A DNA stretch of 64,000 nucleotides, from contig JBFXEX010000001.1 of assembly GCA_050179645.1 (NCBI GenBank), forward strand, positions 1-64,000, in the 5' to 3' direction. The notes beneath the pieces were generated by a model, which saw only the letters and a program-made list of their open reading frames with translations, was not told where the DNA came from and ran no database searches. How positions within the stretch are numbered: the first letter of the stretch is position 1; every line of letters starts with the position of its first letter. The position numbers and the translations under genes were made by a program. This stretch comes from VAZQ01 sp050179645. Lineage in GTDB: Bacteria > Pseudomonadota > Alphaproteobacteria > Rhizobiales > Xanthobacteraceae. Below, one piece after another: positions 20,137 through 28,926 of the stretch.

Positions 20137-21186
20137 ATGCCACACGAAATCAACCTGCCGCGGCGTCACTTTTTTAGCACTGCGGGCCTGACGGTGGCCG
20201 CCGCTCAGCTCGGGCTACTCGATTTCGTGCAAGCGCAATCCGGCAGTGCGAATCCGGTACGTCTCGCAGCAGCAAACCCGTCGGGGAGAACCTCTTTTGC
20301 GTTGAAGCAAATCAACGCCGGCGCCCTGGATATCGGATACGCGGAAGTTGGCCCCCCCAACGGTCCCGCAGTGATTCTTCTGCACGGCTGGCCTTACGAC
20401 ATTCACACCTATGTTGATGTTGCTCCCTTGCTTGCGTCGGAGGGATACCGTGTGATTGTCCCATATCTGCGCGGCTACGGTACAACGCGCTTTCTATCGA
20501 GCGGTACAGTCCGCAACGGCCAGCAATCGGTCATCGCCGTCGATATCATCGCCTTGATGGACGCGCTCAAGATAGAGCGGGCTACCATCGGCGGCTGTGA
20601 TTGGGGCGCGCGCACAGCTTGCATTCTCGCGGCGCTTTGGCCCGAGCGATGCAAGTCACTGGTTTCCGTAAGCGGCTATCTGATCGGAAGTCAGGAGGCC
20701 GGGAGGGCGCCTTTGCAGCCGAACGCGGAGCTTCAATGGTGGTATCAATTCTACTTCGCCACAGAGCGCGGACGGGTCGGCTACGACAAAAATCGAAATG
20801 AGTTCAACAAGCTGATCTGGCAACTCGCGTCTCCGAAATGGAATTTCGACGACGCAACGTTTGCCCGCAGTGCAGCAGCATTCGACAATCCCGATCACGT
20901 CGACGTCGTTATTCACAATTACCGCTGGCGGCTCGGTCTAGCAGAAGGCGAACAGAAATATGCCGGACTTGAGAAACAGCTTGCCGAATTTCCGACCATC
21001 TCGGTACCCGCCATCACGCTCGAAGGTGACGCGAATGGTGCGCCACATCCGGACCCCAAATCGTACGCAAAGAAGTTCGTCGGCAAGTACGAGCACCGAA
21101 ATATCGAGGGTCGCATTGGGCACAACTTGCCTCAGGAGAACCCAATAGCCTTCGCCGATGCGATCATCGATGTCAGCCGGGTCTGA
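20137..21186 (+). CDS. Tat-exported epoxide-hydrolase-like alpha/beta hydrolase
   Basis: 349 residues. The leader contains PRRHFFSTAG, a Tat motif. The fold markers are 'LLHGWPYD' (oxyanion HGWP, residues 83-86), the nucleophile elbow 'GGCDWGAR' with Asp155 and the late His in 'GRIGHNLPQENP'. An aspartate nucleophile with HGWP is the epoxide hydrolase / haloalkane dehalogenase pattern. The cap region between them is Trp- and Tyr-rich. It is probably periplasmic. The start at 20137 gives the normal leader; ATG 20110 is a possible alternative. The lower GC matches the P460 gene before it, and the two were probably acquired together. Confidence 0.85.
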   Translation: MPHEINLPRRHFFSTAGLTVAAAQLGLLDFVQAQSGSANPVRLAAANPSGRTSFALKQINAGALDIGYAEVGPPNGPAVILLHGWPYDIHTYVDVAPLLASEGYRVIVPYLRGYGTTRFLSSGTVRNGQQSVIAVDIIALMDALKIERATIGGCDWGARTACILAALWPERCKSLVSVSGYLIGSQEAGRAPLQPNAELQWWYQFYFATERGRVGYDKNRNEFNKLIWQLASPKWNFDDATFARSAAAFDNPDHVDVVIHNYRWRLGLAEGEQKYAGLEKQLAEFPTISVPAITLEGDANGAPHPDPKSYAKKFVGKYEHRNIEGRIGHNLPQENPIAFADAIIDVSRV

Positions 21187-21274
21187 CGCAGATACCCCTG
21201 CACGTGATTTCGAAGGTCGTTCACCCCGGCCGGAACCGCAAGCATGCACATCTGGCTCCAGTTCGCCGGACCGC

Positions 21275-21310
21275 GTGGGCTCGGCGCTTCGCGCCTAAGC
21301 CCACCCTACA
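21275..21310. repeat. Palindromic intergenic repeat (GTGGGC type), possible bidirectional terminator
   Basis: GTGGGC-TC-GGCGC-TTC-GCGCC-TA-AGCCCAC then CCTACA. It folds into a compact hairpin between two convergent genes. The 'GTAGGGTGGGC' half is shared with the larger repeat at 35644-35765. Confidence 0.6.
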
Positions 21311-21322
21311 ATGTCCGCAAAG

Positions 21323-22396
21323 TTACGCCGCGGCGGCCTTCTTGCGGTTGGCCTCGATGCGGCGGTCGACCAGCGCGACCTGGGCGTCAATCGCCGGATG
21401 GCTCAGGCCCTTCTGCCGGGCGATGAGCTGCACCAGCTTGTCGGCGCGTTCGATGTTCGGCGCGCCGTTCTGCAAGGCGCGCGCCGCCGACGCCGGACGC
21501 ACAAGGCTCTGCGCCGCGGCAGCATATTTCTCGAACGGCACCAGGTCGTTCGGCGAGGCGCCGAGCTTGACGCAGAGGTCGAACACGAAATTGTAGACCG
21601 CGCGCGAGGTTTCGAGGTCGCTATGCACCGCCTCCTGGGCGGTCCGCATGCCGTCCTCGGTGACGCAGCGGTAGTTGCCGGCGAGCAGCATCGACCACTT
21701 GGCAAGCGGCACGAAGATCGAGTCGTAGACGCGCAGCTTCACCGGCAGCTCGATCTTCGAGCCGTCGCCCGGATCGAAGCGGATGGCGTCGATCTCCTGT
21801 TCGAGCTGGCGCAGGATCGCGGTGCCCTTCGGGTCGTCGAACTTCGCCGCCTTGAAGTTAGTCGGCAGCGTGACCATCAGCACGTTGACCTTCTCGTCCG
21901 GCGGCCGGATCGCCTGCGGGTCCGGGCTGCACAGCGTCAGGAACGCGGGATCGAAGTTGTCCCAGACCGACGGGTCGGTGAAGGCCGGCTTGAGCGCGTC
22001 ATAGTCGAGGCCGGGAATGCGCTTCACGTAAGGCAGCGGCGGCATGTTCATAATCGACATGCAGGGCACCTTCGACTTCGCCACCGCATCCAGGAGTTCG
22101 CGCACGCCGGGCGAACGGTACTGCGGCTCCTGCATGGCGAGCCCGATCAGGTCGTAGTCCTTTGGGTTGACGCCCTGCGGGCCGCCGGCCGTCACCTTGC
22201 CGGGCAGCTTGGTCGAATCGAGCACGACCGGGTCCTTGCGGCCCTTGACCGGCAAGCGCACGCGGAAGCCTTCGGCGTTGATCAGGTCGGCCTCGGCCGG
22301 CAGGCAGATGTGATGAATGCGGTGGCCGCCGAACAGCATCTTGGAGGCGAGAAGCGAGCCGTAGGCCGCGCCCAGAATCAGGATGTTGTAAGCCAT
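21323..22396 (-). CDS. Ketopantoate-reductase-like (ApbA/PanE-type) dehydrogenase
   Basis: 357 residues from ATG 22396. The N-terminal beta-alpha-beta unit is 'MAYNILILGAAYGSLLASKM', which matches ApbA/PanE nucleotide-binding starts except that the glycine motif is GAAYGS rather than GxGxxG. Residues ~180-345 are mostly helical, with 'VPLAKWSMLLAGNYRC' and 'DLCVKLGAS' as in the C-terminal domain of the family. The likely chemistry is NAD(P)H-dependent reduction of a 2-oxo acid, but the changed glycine motif makes cofactor binding uncertain. It is a single gene on this strand, convergent with the epoxide-hydrolase gene. Confidence 0.65.
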   Translation of the reverse strand: MAYNILILGAAYGSLLASKMLFGGHRIHHICLPAEADLINAEGFRVRLPVKGRKDPVVLDSTKLPGKVTAGGPQGVNPKDYDLIGLAMQEPQYRSPGVRELLDAVAKSKVPCMSIMNMPPLPYVKRIPGLDYDALKPAFTDPSVWDNFDPAFLTLCSPDPQAIRPPDEKVNVLMVTLPTNFKAAKFDDPKGTAILRQLEQEIDAIRFDPGDGSKIELPVKLRVYDSIFVPLAKWSMLLAGNYRCVTEDGMRTAQEAVHSDLETSRAVYNFVFDLCVKLGASPNDLVPFEKYAAAAQSLVRPASAARALQNGAPNIERADKLVQLIARQKGLSHPAIDAQVALVDRRIEANRKKAAAA

Positions 22397-22788
22397 GCCG
22401 CACCTGTTCGGTTTTGTTGTCGGTTTGAGAGTGGAGCCGTGGCGGCCCGCCGAATGGCGGCCGCTCTCCCATCGCGATGCTATTGGGCAAGCGGCAGCGA
22501 TGCAATCCGGTCCGGCCGGCGGTGGGGCGGCCTCAACGCCGCGAAACCGCGGTCGCGCCAAGCCGATATCGCGGCGCACAAACCGCGCCTTGTTCTTCGG
22601 CACGAAGAAGAGCGCGGAAGAACAAGGAAGACCGTTCGGGACAACCGGAAGCCGCACGGAAGAGCGTGGAAACTCGCCGAAGAACCGCGTTGCGCCGCCG
22701 GCCACAGGCCCTCGCTGGGGCGAGCAGGCCCGCGACAGAGTCGCGGGCCTTACGCCGGCGGCGTGGCGCGAACGGCCAGGAGCCGCCG
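22397..22788. other. Intergenic region without gene
   Basis: 392 bases between the dehydrogenase and the Lys-rich protein gene. Except for the hairpin at 22726-22750 it is unstructured GC-rich sequence. Open frames here lack protein-like features. Confidence 0.45.
22726..22750 (-). terminator. Hairpin after the Lys-rich protein gene
   Basis: AGGCCCGCGAC, loop AGA, GTCGCGGGCCT: a perfect 11-bp stem about 40 bases after the stop codon. No T-run follows on the minus strand, so termination strength is uncertain. Confidence 0.55.
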
Positions 22789-23310
22789 CTAGGAACCGCC
22801 ACCTTGGCCGTGACCGCCGTCGCTGCCGGTGTGCGGACTGCCCATCGATGGCGATGGCGCTGGTGACGGCGCCGGAGCCGGAGCCGGCGCTGGCGCCGGC
22901 GACACTGGACGCGGAGCCGGTGCTGGCGCCGGCCGCGGAGCCATCGGCATCGGCCGCGGAGCCGTTACGACCGGCTTGGGCGCAACGGGCTTGGGCGCAA
23001 CGGGCTTAGGCGCGGCGGGCTTGGACTCGGCAGGCTTGGCTGCCATGGGCGCAGGCGCCGGTGCTGCTTTCACCTTGCGTGGCGCAGCCTTGCGCTTCGG
23101 TGCCGCCTTTGCCTTGGCTTTGGTCTTTGCCTTGGCTTTGGTCTTTGCCTTAGTCTTGGTCTTTGCCTTAGCCTTGCCCTTAGCCTTGGCCTTGCGGGCC
23201 GCCTTCTTGGCCGAGCCCTTGCGCGCTAAGGAGCGCTTCTTCTTTTTCGCCGGCGCCTTCTTCGCCTTCTTCTTGGTCTTTTTCGTCTTCGATTTCGACT
23301 TCTTCGCCAT
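22789..23310 (-). CDS. Lys/Ala/Pro-rich histone-H1-like protein
   Basis: 173 residues of low complexity from ATG 23310, with GGGAGG seven bases upstream. Residues 1-80 are almost only Lys, Ala, Arg and Thr in short repeats (such as AKTKAKTKAKAK). Residues 80-150 are Ala-Pro repeats ('APKPVAPKPVAPKPV'). The tail is Gly/Ser-rich. This resembles bacterial histone-H1-like or AlgP-type nucleoid proteins with a flexible Pro-Ala arm, so DNA or polyphosphate binding is plausible. The gene is flanked by unrelated metabolic genes. Coding is supported by codon pattern and the ribosome-binding site; function is inference. Confidence 0.65.
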   Translation of the reverse strand: MAKKSKSKTKKTKKKAKKAPAKKKKRSLARKGSAKKAARKAKAKGKAKAKTKTKAKTKAKAKTKAKAKAAPKRKAAPRKVKAAPAPAPMAAKPAESKPAAPKPVAPKPVAPKPVVTAPRPMPMAPRPAPAPAPRPVSPAPAPAPAPAPSPAPSPSMGSPHTGSDGGHGQGGGS

Positions 23311-23396
23311 GATCGACCTCCCGATCGTTCGGCCACATTCGATACGGATCAGCACGCTGGTTGGTAAGGCGGGAGCGCCTGCCCCGTTCCGTACCG

Positions 23397-24740
23397 TCAC
23401 ATCACCGCCACGACCGCCTCACCCGGCACGGCGGGCGACCGCCTGCCCGTAAGCCCACTGGGCTCGGGCCCTCCGGTTGCCCAATCGATCAACTCGACCG
23501 TGTGGACCACCGGGATCGACGTGCCCGCCGCAATCTGCGTGATACAGCCGATATTGCCGGCAGCGATCACGTCGGGCCTGACCTTCTCGACATTCGCGAC
23601 TTTGCGCTTACGCAGGCGGTCCGCCAGCTCCGGTTGGAGAATGTTGTACGTACCAGCCGAACCGCAACACAAATGCGATTCGGGTACATCTTTGACTACG
23701 AAGCCAAGCTTGGAAAGCAATTCTTTCGGCGGACGCACGACTTTCTGTCCATGCTGCAACGAACAGGCCGCGTGATACGCAATGGTGAGGCCGGTGTTGT
23801 GCCGCTGGACGATGTTGAGCCGCGACAGATACTCGCTGATATCGAGCGTGAGCTTCGAAACCCGCGCCGCCTTGCCCGCATAGGCCGCATCGGTGCGCAG
23901 CATATGGCCGTAGTCCTTGACCGTGGTGCCGCAACCCGAAGCCGTGATCACGATGGCGTCGAGTCCCGGCCCAGCTGCCTCCGCCAACCAGGCGTCGACG
24001 TTGTCACGGACCTTGGCAAGCGCCGCCCCCTCGCGGCCGGCGTGATGGTCGAGCCCGCCGCAGCAGCCTTGCGCCTTCGGCATCACCACCTCGATACCGT
24101 GCCGGGTGAGCACGCGGATCGCCGCCGCCTGCACCTGCGGCCCGAGCACCGGCGTGACGCAGCCGTCCATCAGCACGACCCGGCCGCGTTTCGGACCAAT
24201 GGCGGCGAACAGCGTCCGGCCCTGGTCGGTTCTGGCCGGCGGCAGCGCCGCCGGCGCCAGCCGCAGCATGGCGGCAAGCCACGTCAGGCCGAGCGCCTTG
24301 AGCGCCGGGATGAACGGCTTGGCCAGCCCCCCCGCCCGCAGCGCCAGACGGAACCGGCCGTTATGCGGCAGCACAAACCCGAGCAGCGTACGCAGCGCCC
24401 GGTCGGACACGGGCCGCCGGTAGGTCTCCTCGATATGGATGCGGGCATGATCGACCAGGTGCATGTAGTGCACCCCGGACGGGCACGTGGTCATGCACGA
24501 CAGGCAGGACAGGCACCGGTCAATATGTTTGACCACCTCGGCGGTCGCCGGGCGGTCGTTCTCCAGCATGTCCTTGATCAGGTAGATGCGCCCGCGCGGC
24601 GAATCGAGTTCATCGCCGAGCAGCACGTAGGTCGGACAGGTTGCGGTGCAGAAACCGCAGTGCACGCAGGTGCGCAGGATCCGTTCCGATTCGGCGACAT
24701 CCGGATTGGCGAGTTGCGCGAGCGTGAAGCTGGTTTGCAT
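23397..24740 (-). CDS. glcF: Glycolate oxidase iron-sulfur subunit GlcF
   Basis: 447 residues. Two 4Fe-4S motifs are present: 'CVHCGFCTATCP' (Cys25, 28, 31, 35) and 'CLSCLSCMTTCP' (Cys76, 79, 82, 86). They are followed by two CCG domains, the first with 'GCCGGLDHHAGRE' and the second with 'LCCGSAGTYNILQP'. The protein passes electrons from the GlcD/E flavins to the quinone pool while glycolate is oxidised to glyoxylate on the inner face of the membrane. It is the last gene of the glc cluster and begins 67 bases after glcE. Confidence 0.95.
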   Translation of the reverse strand: MQTSFTLAQLANPDVAESERILRTCVHCGFCTATCPTYVLLGDELDSPRGRIYLIKDMLENDRPATAEVVKHIDRCLSCLSCMTTCPSGVHYMHLVDHARIHIEETYRRPVSDRALRTLLGFVLPHNGRFRLALRAGGLAKPFIPALKALGLTWLAAMLRLAPAALPPARTDQGRTLFAAIGPKRGRVVLMDGCVTPVLGPQVQAAAIRVLTRHGIEVVMPKAQGCCGGLDHHAGREGAALAKVRDNVDAWLAEAAGPGLDAIVITASGCGTTVKDYGHMLRTDAAYAGKAARVSKLTLDISEYLSRLNIVQRHNTGLTIAYHAACSLQHGQKVVRPPKELLSKLGFVVKDVPESHLCCGSAGTYNILQPELADRLRKRKVANVEKVRPDVIAAGNIGCITQIAAGTSIPVVHTVELIDWATGGPEPSGLTGRRSPAVPGEAVVAVM

Positions 24741-24807
24741 TGCTCAGACTCGTATCACGAACGCAGCGCCGCGCGAGGGGAACCACGAGCGGAACGGCCC
24801 GGTTCCA

Positions 24808-26034
24808 TCATACGCCGGCCCACATGCGCCCGGGGTTCAGCACACCCTTGGGATCGAAGCCTTCCTTGATTCGCCGGTTCAACGCCGCAAGCGCCACATC
24901 GGGTGGCTCGAACACCGCGACAGCCGCACGCACCGCCGCCGGGGCGCGGATGAGGGTCGCGTGGCCGCCGGTCGCGCCGACCGCCCGCCGCACCACTGCG
25001 GCGCCGGCGTCGTCGGATTGCGGCAGGGCCAGCCAGATCAGGCCGCCGGCCCAATCGAACAGCAGGCGCGCTTCCGCGGAGCCGGCGACCATGGCCGCCA
25101 GTTCGGCACCGCGGCTGGGCACTGTCGAAATGCGCCAGATCGCGCGATCGCCGGCGTCTCCCGCGCCCGCCAGCGGCGCGACATCGCGCACCGCACGCCA
25201 GAGCCGCTGCGAAGCTTCACGGCCCACGTTCGTCACCTCGCCGAACGACTTGAGCAGGGCGCGCAGCGTTGCGGCGCGATGGGCAACCGACGGCGCGAAG
25301 CCTTCGAGACGAAGTGCCGTCACGGCGGAGCCGGCACCGGCAACCTCCGCGACAACCGCAGCAATCGCTGCCGGCAGATGCGCAGCCCCCGACACGTCGC
25401 AGGACGAGCCGATCGCGTCCGTCATCGCCGCGACGGCGCGCGCGTCGTCGAGCCCCAGCACCAGGATCGTCTCCTCGCTCTCGGGCCGCGGCAGCGTCTT
25501 GATCGTAACGTCGGTCATCACCGCCAGCGTCCCCCAGGAGCCGGCCAGCAGCTTGCAGAGATCGTAGCCGGTGACGTTCTTGACCACCCGGCCGCCGGAC
25601 TTGAAGGTCTCGCCGCGGCCCGAGACCGCCGTTGCGCCGAGGAAGTGATCACGCGCCGCGCCGGCCTGAAGTCGCCGCGGTCCCGAGAGATTGGCAGCGA
25701 GCGCGCCGCCGATGGTGCCGCGGCCGACGGCCTGCCCCAGGATTGCGCCGCAGTCCATTGGCTCGAACGCAAGCTGCTGGCCGCTCTTCGCCACCAGCGC
25801 CTCGATCTCGGCGAGCGGCGTGCCGGCTCGCGCCGACAGCACCAGTTCCTCCGGCTCGTAGAGCGTGACGCCGCTGAGCCCGGAGAGATCGAGCGTAAGG
25901 TCGGTCTGCGCCGGTCGGCCGATGGCGCGCTTGGAGCCCTGGCCGGCCACTTCCAGCGCCTTGCCCTCGGCCAGCGCCCACTGCACCGCGGACTCGACGT
26001 CCTTGGCATCGCGGGGCCTGAGGGTATCGGTCAT
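24808..26034 (-). CDS. glcE: Glycolate oxidase FAD-binding subunit GlcE
   Basis: 408 residues from ATG 26034. The PCMH-type FAD domain occupies the N-terminal half: 'EVAGQGSKRAIGRP' (residues ~28-41), 'LVLSARAGTPLAEIEAL' and 'TIGGALAANLSGPRR'. The C-terminus ends 'DPKGVLNPGRMWAG', the standard end of FAD-linked oxidases. GlcE is the shorter partner of GlcD. It lies 10 bases after the flavin monooxygenase-like gene, which suggests one transcript. Confidence 0.93.
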   Translation of the reverse strand: MTDTLRPRDAKDVESAVQWALAEGKALEVAGQGSKRAIGRPAQTDLTLDLSGLSGVTLYEPEELVLSARAGTPLAEIEALVAKSGQQLAFEPMDCGAILGQAVGRGTIGGALAANLSGPRRLQAGAARDHFLGATAVSGRGETFKSGGRVVKNVTGYDLCKLLAGSWGTLAVMTDVTIKTLPRPESEETILVLGLDDARAVAAMTDAIGSSCDVSGAAHLPAAIAAVVAEVAGAGSAVTALRLEGFAPSVAHRAATLRALLKSFGEVTNVGREASQRLWRAVRDVAPLAGAGDAGDRAIWRISTVPSRGAELAAMVAGSAEARLLFDWAGGLIWLALPQSDDAGAAVVRRAVGATGGHATLIRAPAAVRAAVAVFEPPDVALAALNRRIKEGFDPKGVLNPGRMWAGV

Positions 26035-26044
26035 GCGCCGCCGA

Positions 26045-27079
26045 TCACACGGAACTCGGTTCACCAACCGGTACACGCGAAGCCGGGAATGCCGGCATGA
26101 TCTCGCGCGCAAAGCGGCGCAGTTGCTGTTTGCCGCCCGGAATCGTCAGCAGCAGATACTCGGCGCCTGCCCGCTCCAGCGCAGTGAGCTGCGTGCAAAT
26201 TTCGTCGGCCGTGCCGTAGAGCGCATTCGCCTCGGTGCCGCCAAGCCGGTCCGCATAGGCGAGCACGTGCGAGCCGCCGCTGCGACCGGGCGCGCGCGAC
26301 ACGTCGACCGTTCGCCTGGTGTAGACCGCTTGCCGGGCCAGCATGGCCTCGGCGTCGGCGCGGCTGTCCGCGACATAGAGTTGGCGCGCGACCGTCACCT
26401 GCATCGGATCGAATCCGCGCCCATGCGCCTCGCGCTCGGCGCGGTAGAGGGCGATCCGCTCGCCGATCGCATCGACCGAGGCATACTGGTCAAGAATGAG
26501 ATTGAAGCCACGCGCGGCCGCGCGCCGGATCGACGCGTCGCTCGCGGCCGCGACCCAGAACGGCGGATGCGGCCTCTGCGCCGGCGGCGGCTCGACGACG
26601 ATATCTTCGAACCGCCAGAACCGGCCACGGTGGGAGAACCGCTGGCGCGACAACCATGAGCGGGTAATGACCTCAACCGCCTCCTCGAACCGAGCGTCGG
26701 CTTCGTCCGGCGGAATCTGAAAGCCATGAAATTCGCTGTGCCGGTAGCCCTTGCCGATGCCGAAATCGAGCCGGCCGCCGGAGACGAGATCGAGCGTCGC
26801 CGCCTGCTCGGCCAGCAGCACTGGATTGTGCCACGGCAGTACCATTACGGCAGGCCCCACGCGCAGCGTGGTCGTGCGCATCGCCACGCAGGTAAGCAGC
26901 ATCAGCGTCGCGGACACCTGATTCCAGCCGGTGAAATGATGCTCGACCAGGAACGTCGAATGAAAACCGAGCGCTTCGGCCTCGACATTCAGGTCGAGAT
27001 AATCGCGAAAGCCCTGCCCGGTTTCGGGCGGCAGGTCGCCGCTGTTCGCTTGCGCCGAGCCGAAGAGACCGAACCGCAT
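26045..27079 (-). CDS. LLM-class flavin-dependent oxidoreductase (luciferase-like)
   Basis: 344 residues. Features of the bacterial-luciferase fold are 'MRFGLFGSAQAN', 'EALGFHSTFLVEHHF' (His pair near residue 47), 'VGPAVMVLPWHNPVLLAEQ' and 'GRLDFGIGKGYRHSEF'. These bind reduced FMN (or F420 in some bacteria) and oxygen for monooxygenation or a redox step. It is placed directly before glcE on the same strand, so it may be co-expressed with glycolate oxidase. Substrate unknown. The nearest ribosome-binding-like sequence, GGAGGA, is 13 bases before ATG 27079. Confidence 0.88.
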   Translation of the reverse strand: MRFGLFGSAQANSGDLPPETGQGFRDYLDLNVEAEALGFHSTFLVEHHFTGWNQVSATLMLLTCVAMRTTTLRVGPAVMVLPWHNPVLLAEQAATLDLVSGGRLDFGIGKGYRHSEFHGFQIPPDEADARFEEAVEVITRSWLSRQRFSHRGRFWRFEDIVVEPPPAQRPHPPFWVAAASDASIRRAAARGFNLILDQYASVDAIGERIALYRAEREAHGRGFDPMQVTVARQLYVADSRADAEAMLARQAVYTRRTVDVSRAPGRSGGSHVLAYADRLGGTEANALYGTADEICTQLTALERAGAEYLLLTIPGGKQQLRRFAREIMPAFPASRVPVGEPSSV

Positions 27080-27388
27080 GCCAGTGACTCATTCCTCCAG
27101 GTCCGAGCGGGTGCGCTCCACCTGCGTCTGCGTTCAGGGTCGAGTGGCGAGATAGTACACGGACGGCTTTTCTTGTCGACCCAAGAACCCGCGGGTTTAG
27201 CGCGTGCAACTGGTCTCAATGCGAGTACAAGAGTCTAAGACAATCTATGCTTTGTCTTTCCCAAATCTCGAAGATGAATAGCGGTTCATGTAGCTTGCAG
27301 AAATTTAATCTGCATCGGGCATCATCTTACGCAACCTTTGCCTCGGAAACACGTATCCTCAAGCGATCAGCCAGGGAGAATCAGAATC
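27080..27388. other. Divergent intergenic region
   Basis: 309 bases between the LLM oxidoreductase gene (minus) and the small secreted protein gene (plus). It is A/T-rich around 27225-27350, as expected for promoters. No gene or known RNA element is seen. Confidence 0.45.
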
Positions 27389-27652
27389 ATGGCACTGAAA
27401 CACCTCGTCGCAGGCGGCATTCTTTGCGCAGCAACGATCGCGGCGCTGCCGGCCGCCGCCATGCCGATCGACAACCTCGCACGCGGCACGCAGGCAAACA
27501 TCGAGCAAGTACGCTGGGTCTGCGGACCGTATCGCTGCTGGTGGGGCCCCAACTATTATTACGGCCCACGTGTCTACCGTCCCCGCGTCTATGTTGCGCC
27601 GCGCGTTTACTGGGGACCGCGGTATCGCCACCGGTACTGGCGTCGCTGGTAA
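27389..27652 (+). CDS. Small secreted Tyr/Arg/Pro-rich protein
   Basis: 87 residues from ATG 27389, with AGGGAGAA shortly upstream. A signal peptide runs to about 'AALPAAAMP'. The mature part has 'CGPYRCWWGPNYYYG', then repeats of the type PRVYxPRVY, and ends 'YRHRYWRRW'. Secreted proteins with such W/Y/R-rich tails are common and uncharacterised in Rhizobiales. Two cysteines may form a disulfide. It is an island on the plus strand inside the minus-strand glc region. Confidence 0.7.
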   Translation: MALKHLVAGGILCAATIAALPAAAMPIDNLARGTQANIEQVRWVCGPYRCWWGPNYYYGPRVYRPRVYVAPRVYWGPRYRHRYWRRW

Positions 27653-27699
27653 TCTCGACAATCCAATAGCGGGAGGTCTGGGAACGTCGGACATCCCGT

Positions 27700-27804
27700 T
27701 GTCATTGCGAGCGAAGCGAAGCAATCCAGCTTCTTGAAATGCGAAGCAATCCGGTCTTTGAAAGGACTGGGTTGCTTCGTCGCCTGCGCTCCTCGCAGTG
27801 ACGG
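27700..27804. repeat. Palindromic intergenic repeat (CATTGCGAGCGAAGCGAAGCA type)
   Basis: Left arm contains GTCATTGCGAGCGAAGCGAA and GCAATCCAG; right arm contains GGTTGCTTCGTCGC and CTCCTCGCAGTGACGG, its inverted copy. A related copy lies at 35775-35862. This is a widely scattered bacterial intergenic repeat type. It lies between two convergent genes. Confidence 0.75.
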
Positions 27805-27827
27805 ACCACCAACTCGGCGAATGTGTC

Positions 27828-28916
27828 CTAACGAACGGGGACCGGCGGCAAGAGCGGCGCCAACGCGTCGATAAACGCCTTGCTCGACGGCTGCTGATCG
27901 ATCCGCGTCCGGGCACGCGCATAGGGTCGCAGGATACTCCAATCCTGTTCCAGATGAATGAACCGTCCGGTCCCGTTGTCGACGCTGCCGCGGCAGGCGT
28001 CGGCGTCGCCATTGATCTCGCGGCCTTGCACGTTGGTGAAACCACAGAGCGCACGGTACTTGTAGGCTGCGTCGGCCGGCAAATTGCAACTCACCACCCT
28101 GCCCGGTTCGCCCATGGGACGCTCAAGGGCAAGCCGAAGCTTGGTCGCGACGGTCTGCGCGTCACGGTCTTCGCCCCGTGCTCCGTTGGAGATGATCAGC
28201 GACGTGCGGACACCTTTGGTGTCTTCCTTCATGCCGTGCAGTGAGATGAAGACCGCGCTGCGCCAACGTTCGGAAAACGCCAGGTGAGCGGCGTGGAACA
28301 GCGTACCGGTATTGTGGGCGGGATCGGAATCCCGATAACCTTCAAGACTTCCACAGACCGCGGTTCGTCCATCGCAACTCGTAAAGCTCTTGCTGGCGCA
28401 GCGATGTGCGCCGGAGACGATGGCGGCACGGCCACCCAGTTCACTCAGCAATACGGCGGCTTGTTCGGCCGTTCCAGGCTCGAACGGCTCGTGGGGAGCC
28501 TCCACGACAAGATCGCTGCGCGGCGAGGCATTGATCACCAGCGTGGGGTCTCGCCCCTGGCCGCTATTGTCGGACGCAACGACGAACCAGTCGTTGCGCT
28601 CGCGGATGGCGACAAGCTGATAGCGGAGCGGGCCGGCGAGTTGCCGGGCCTTCGTCCAATCGGCGGCGGCGAGCTCATCGGCAAATTCGCGGAAGTCGGC
28701 GAGGCGCGCTTCCGAGACGGCAAAATCCGGCAACGTATCGGGCGGCGCATGATCGCGCGAGGCGAGCCATACCGCCAGCGGCACGTCGACCGTCTCGATG
28801 TTTCCAGGAGCGGCGGTCTGCGGCACCGCCGGCGCGACGAGCCCCATCCACAGTAACGCCGCAAAAAGCGCCGTCCGCGGGATCGGACGACCAAACGGCG
28901 GCATGGGGCGCGGCAT
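27828..28916 (-). CDS. Secreted hydrolase-like protein (possible poly-gamma-glutamate-hydrolase fold)
   Basis: 362 residues from ATG 28916, with an N-terminal signal sequence ending near 'APAVPQTAA'. The segment 'VVEAPHEPFEPGTAEQAAV' (about residues 135-153) carries an H-x-x-x-x-E pattern followed by 'EPGT', and 'FISLHGMKED' supplies a later His. This order resembles zinc-dependent poly-gamma-glutamate hydrolases and N-formylglutamate amidohydrolases, but the match is partial. Several cysteines (in 'AHRCAS', 'TSCDG', 'AVCGS', 'DACRG') suggest disulfides in the periplasm. It lies 10 bases after glcD, so it is probably co-transcribed with it. Confidence 0.55.
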   Translation of the reverse strand: MPRPMPPFGRPIPRTALFAALLWMGLVAPAVPQTAAPGNIETVDVPLAVWLASRDHAPPDTLPDFAVSEARLADFREFADELAAADWTKARQLAGPLRYQLVAIRERNDWFVVASDNSGQGRDPTLVINASPRSDLVVEAPHEPFEPGTAEQAAVLLSELGGRAAIVSGAHRCASKSFTSCDGRTAVCGSLEGYRDSDPAHNTGTLFHAAHLAFSERWRSAVFISLHGMKEDTKGVRTSLIISNGARGEDRDAQTVATKLRLALERPMGEPGRVVSCNLPADAAYKYRALCGFTNVQGREINGDADACRGSVDNGTGRFIHLEQDWSILRPYARARTRIDQQPSSKAFIDALAPLLPPVPVR

Positions 28917-28926
28917 GGCGACAATC

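Noticed and set aside
23040..23280. Short tandem sequence repeats suspected as CRISPR or VNTR
   Set aside because: The repeats are codon-level Lys-Ala and Pro-Ala repeats of the histone-like protein, with no spacer structure. No CRISPR array was seen anywhere in the window.
22829..23452. Gly/Ala-repeat plus-strand frame
   Set aside because: It is the complement of the Lys/Ala/Pro-rich gene, whose ribosome-binding site and start are better.
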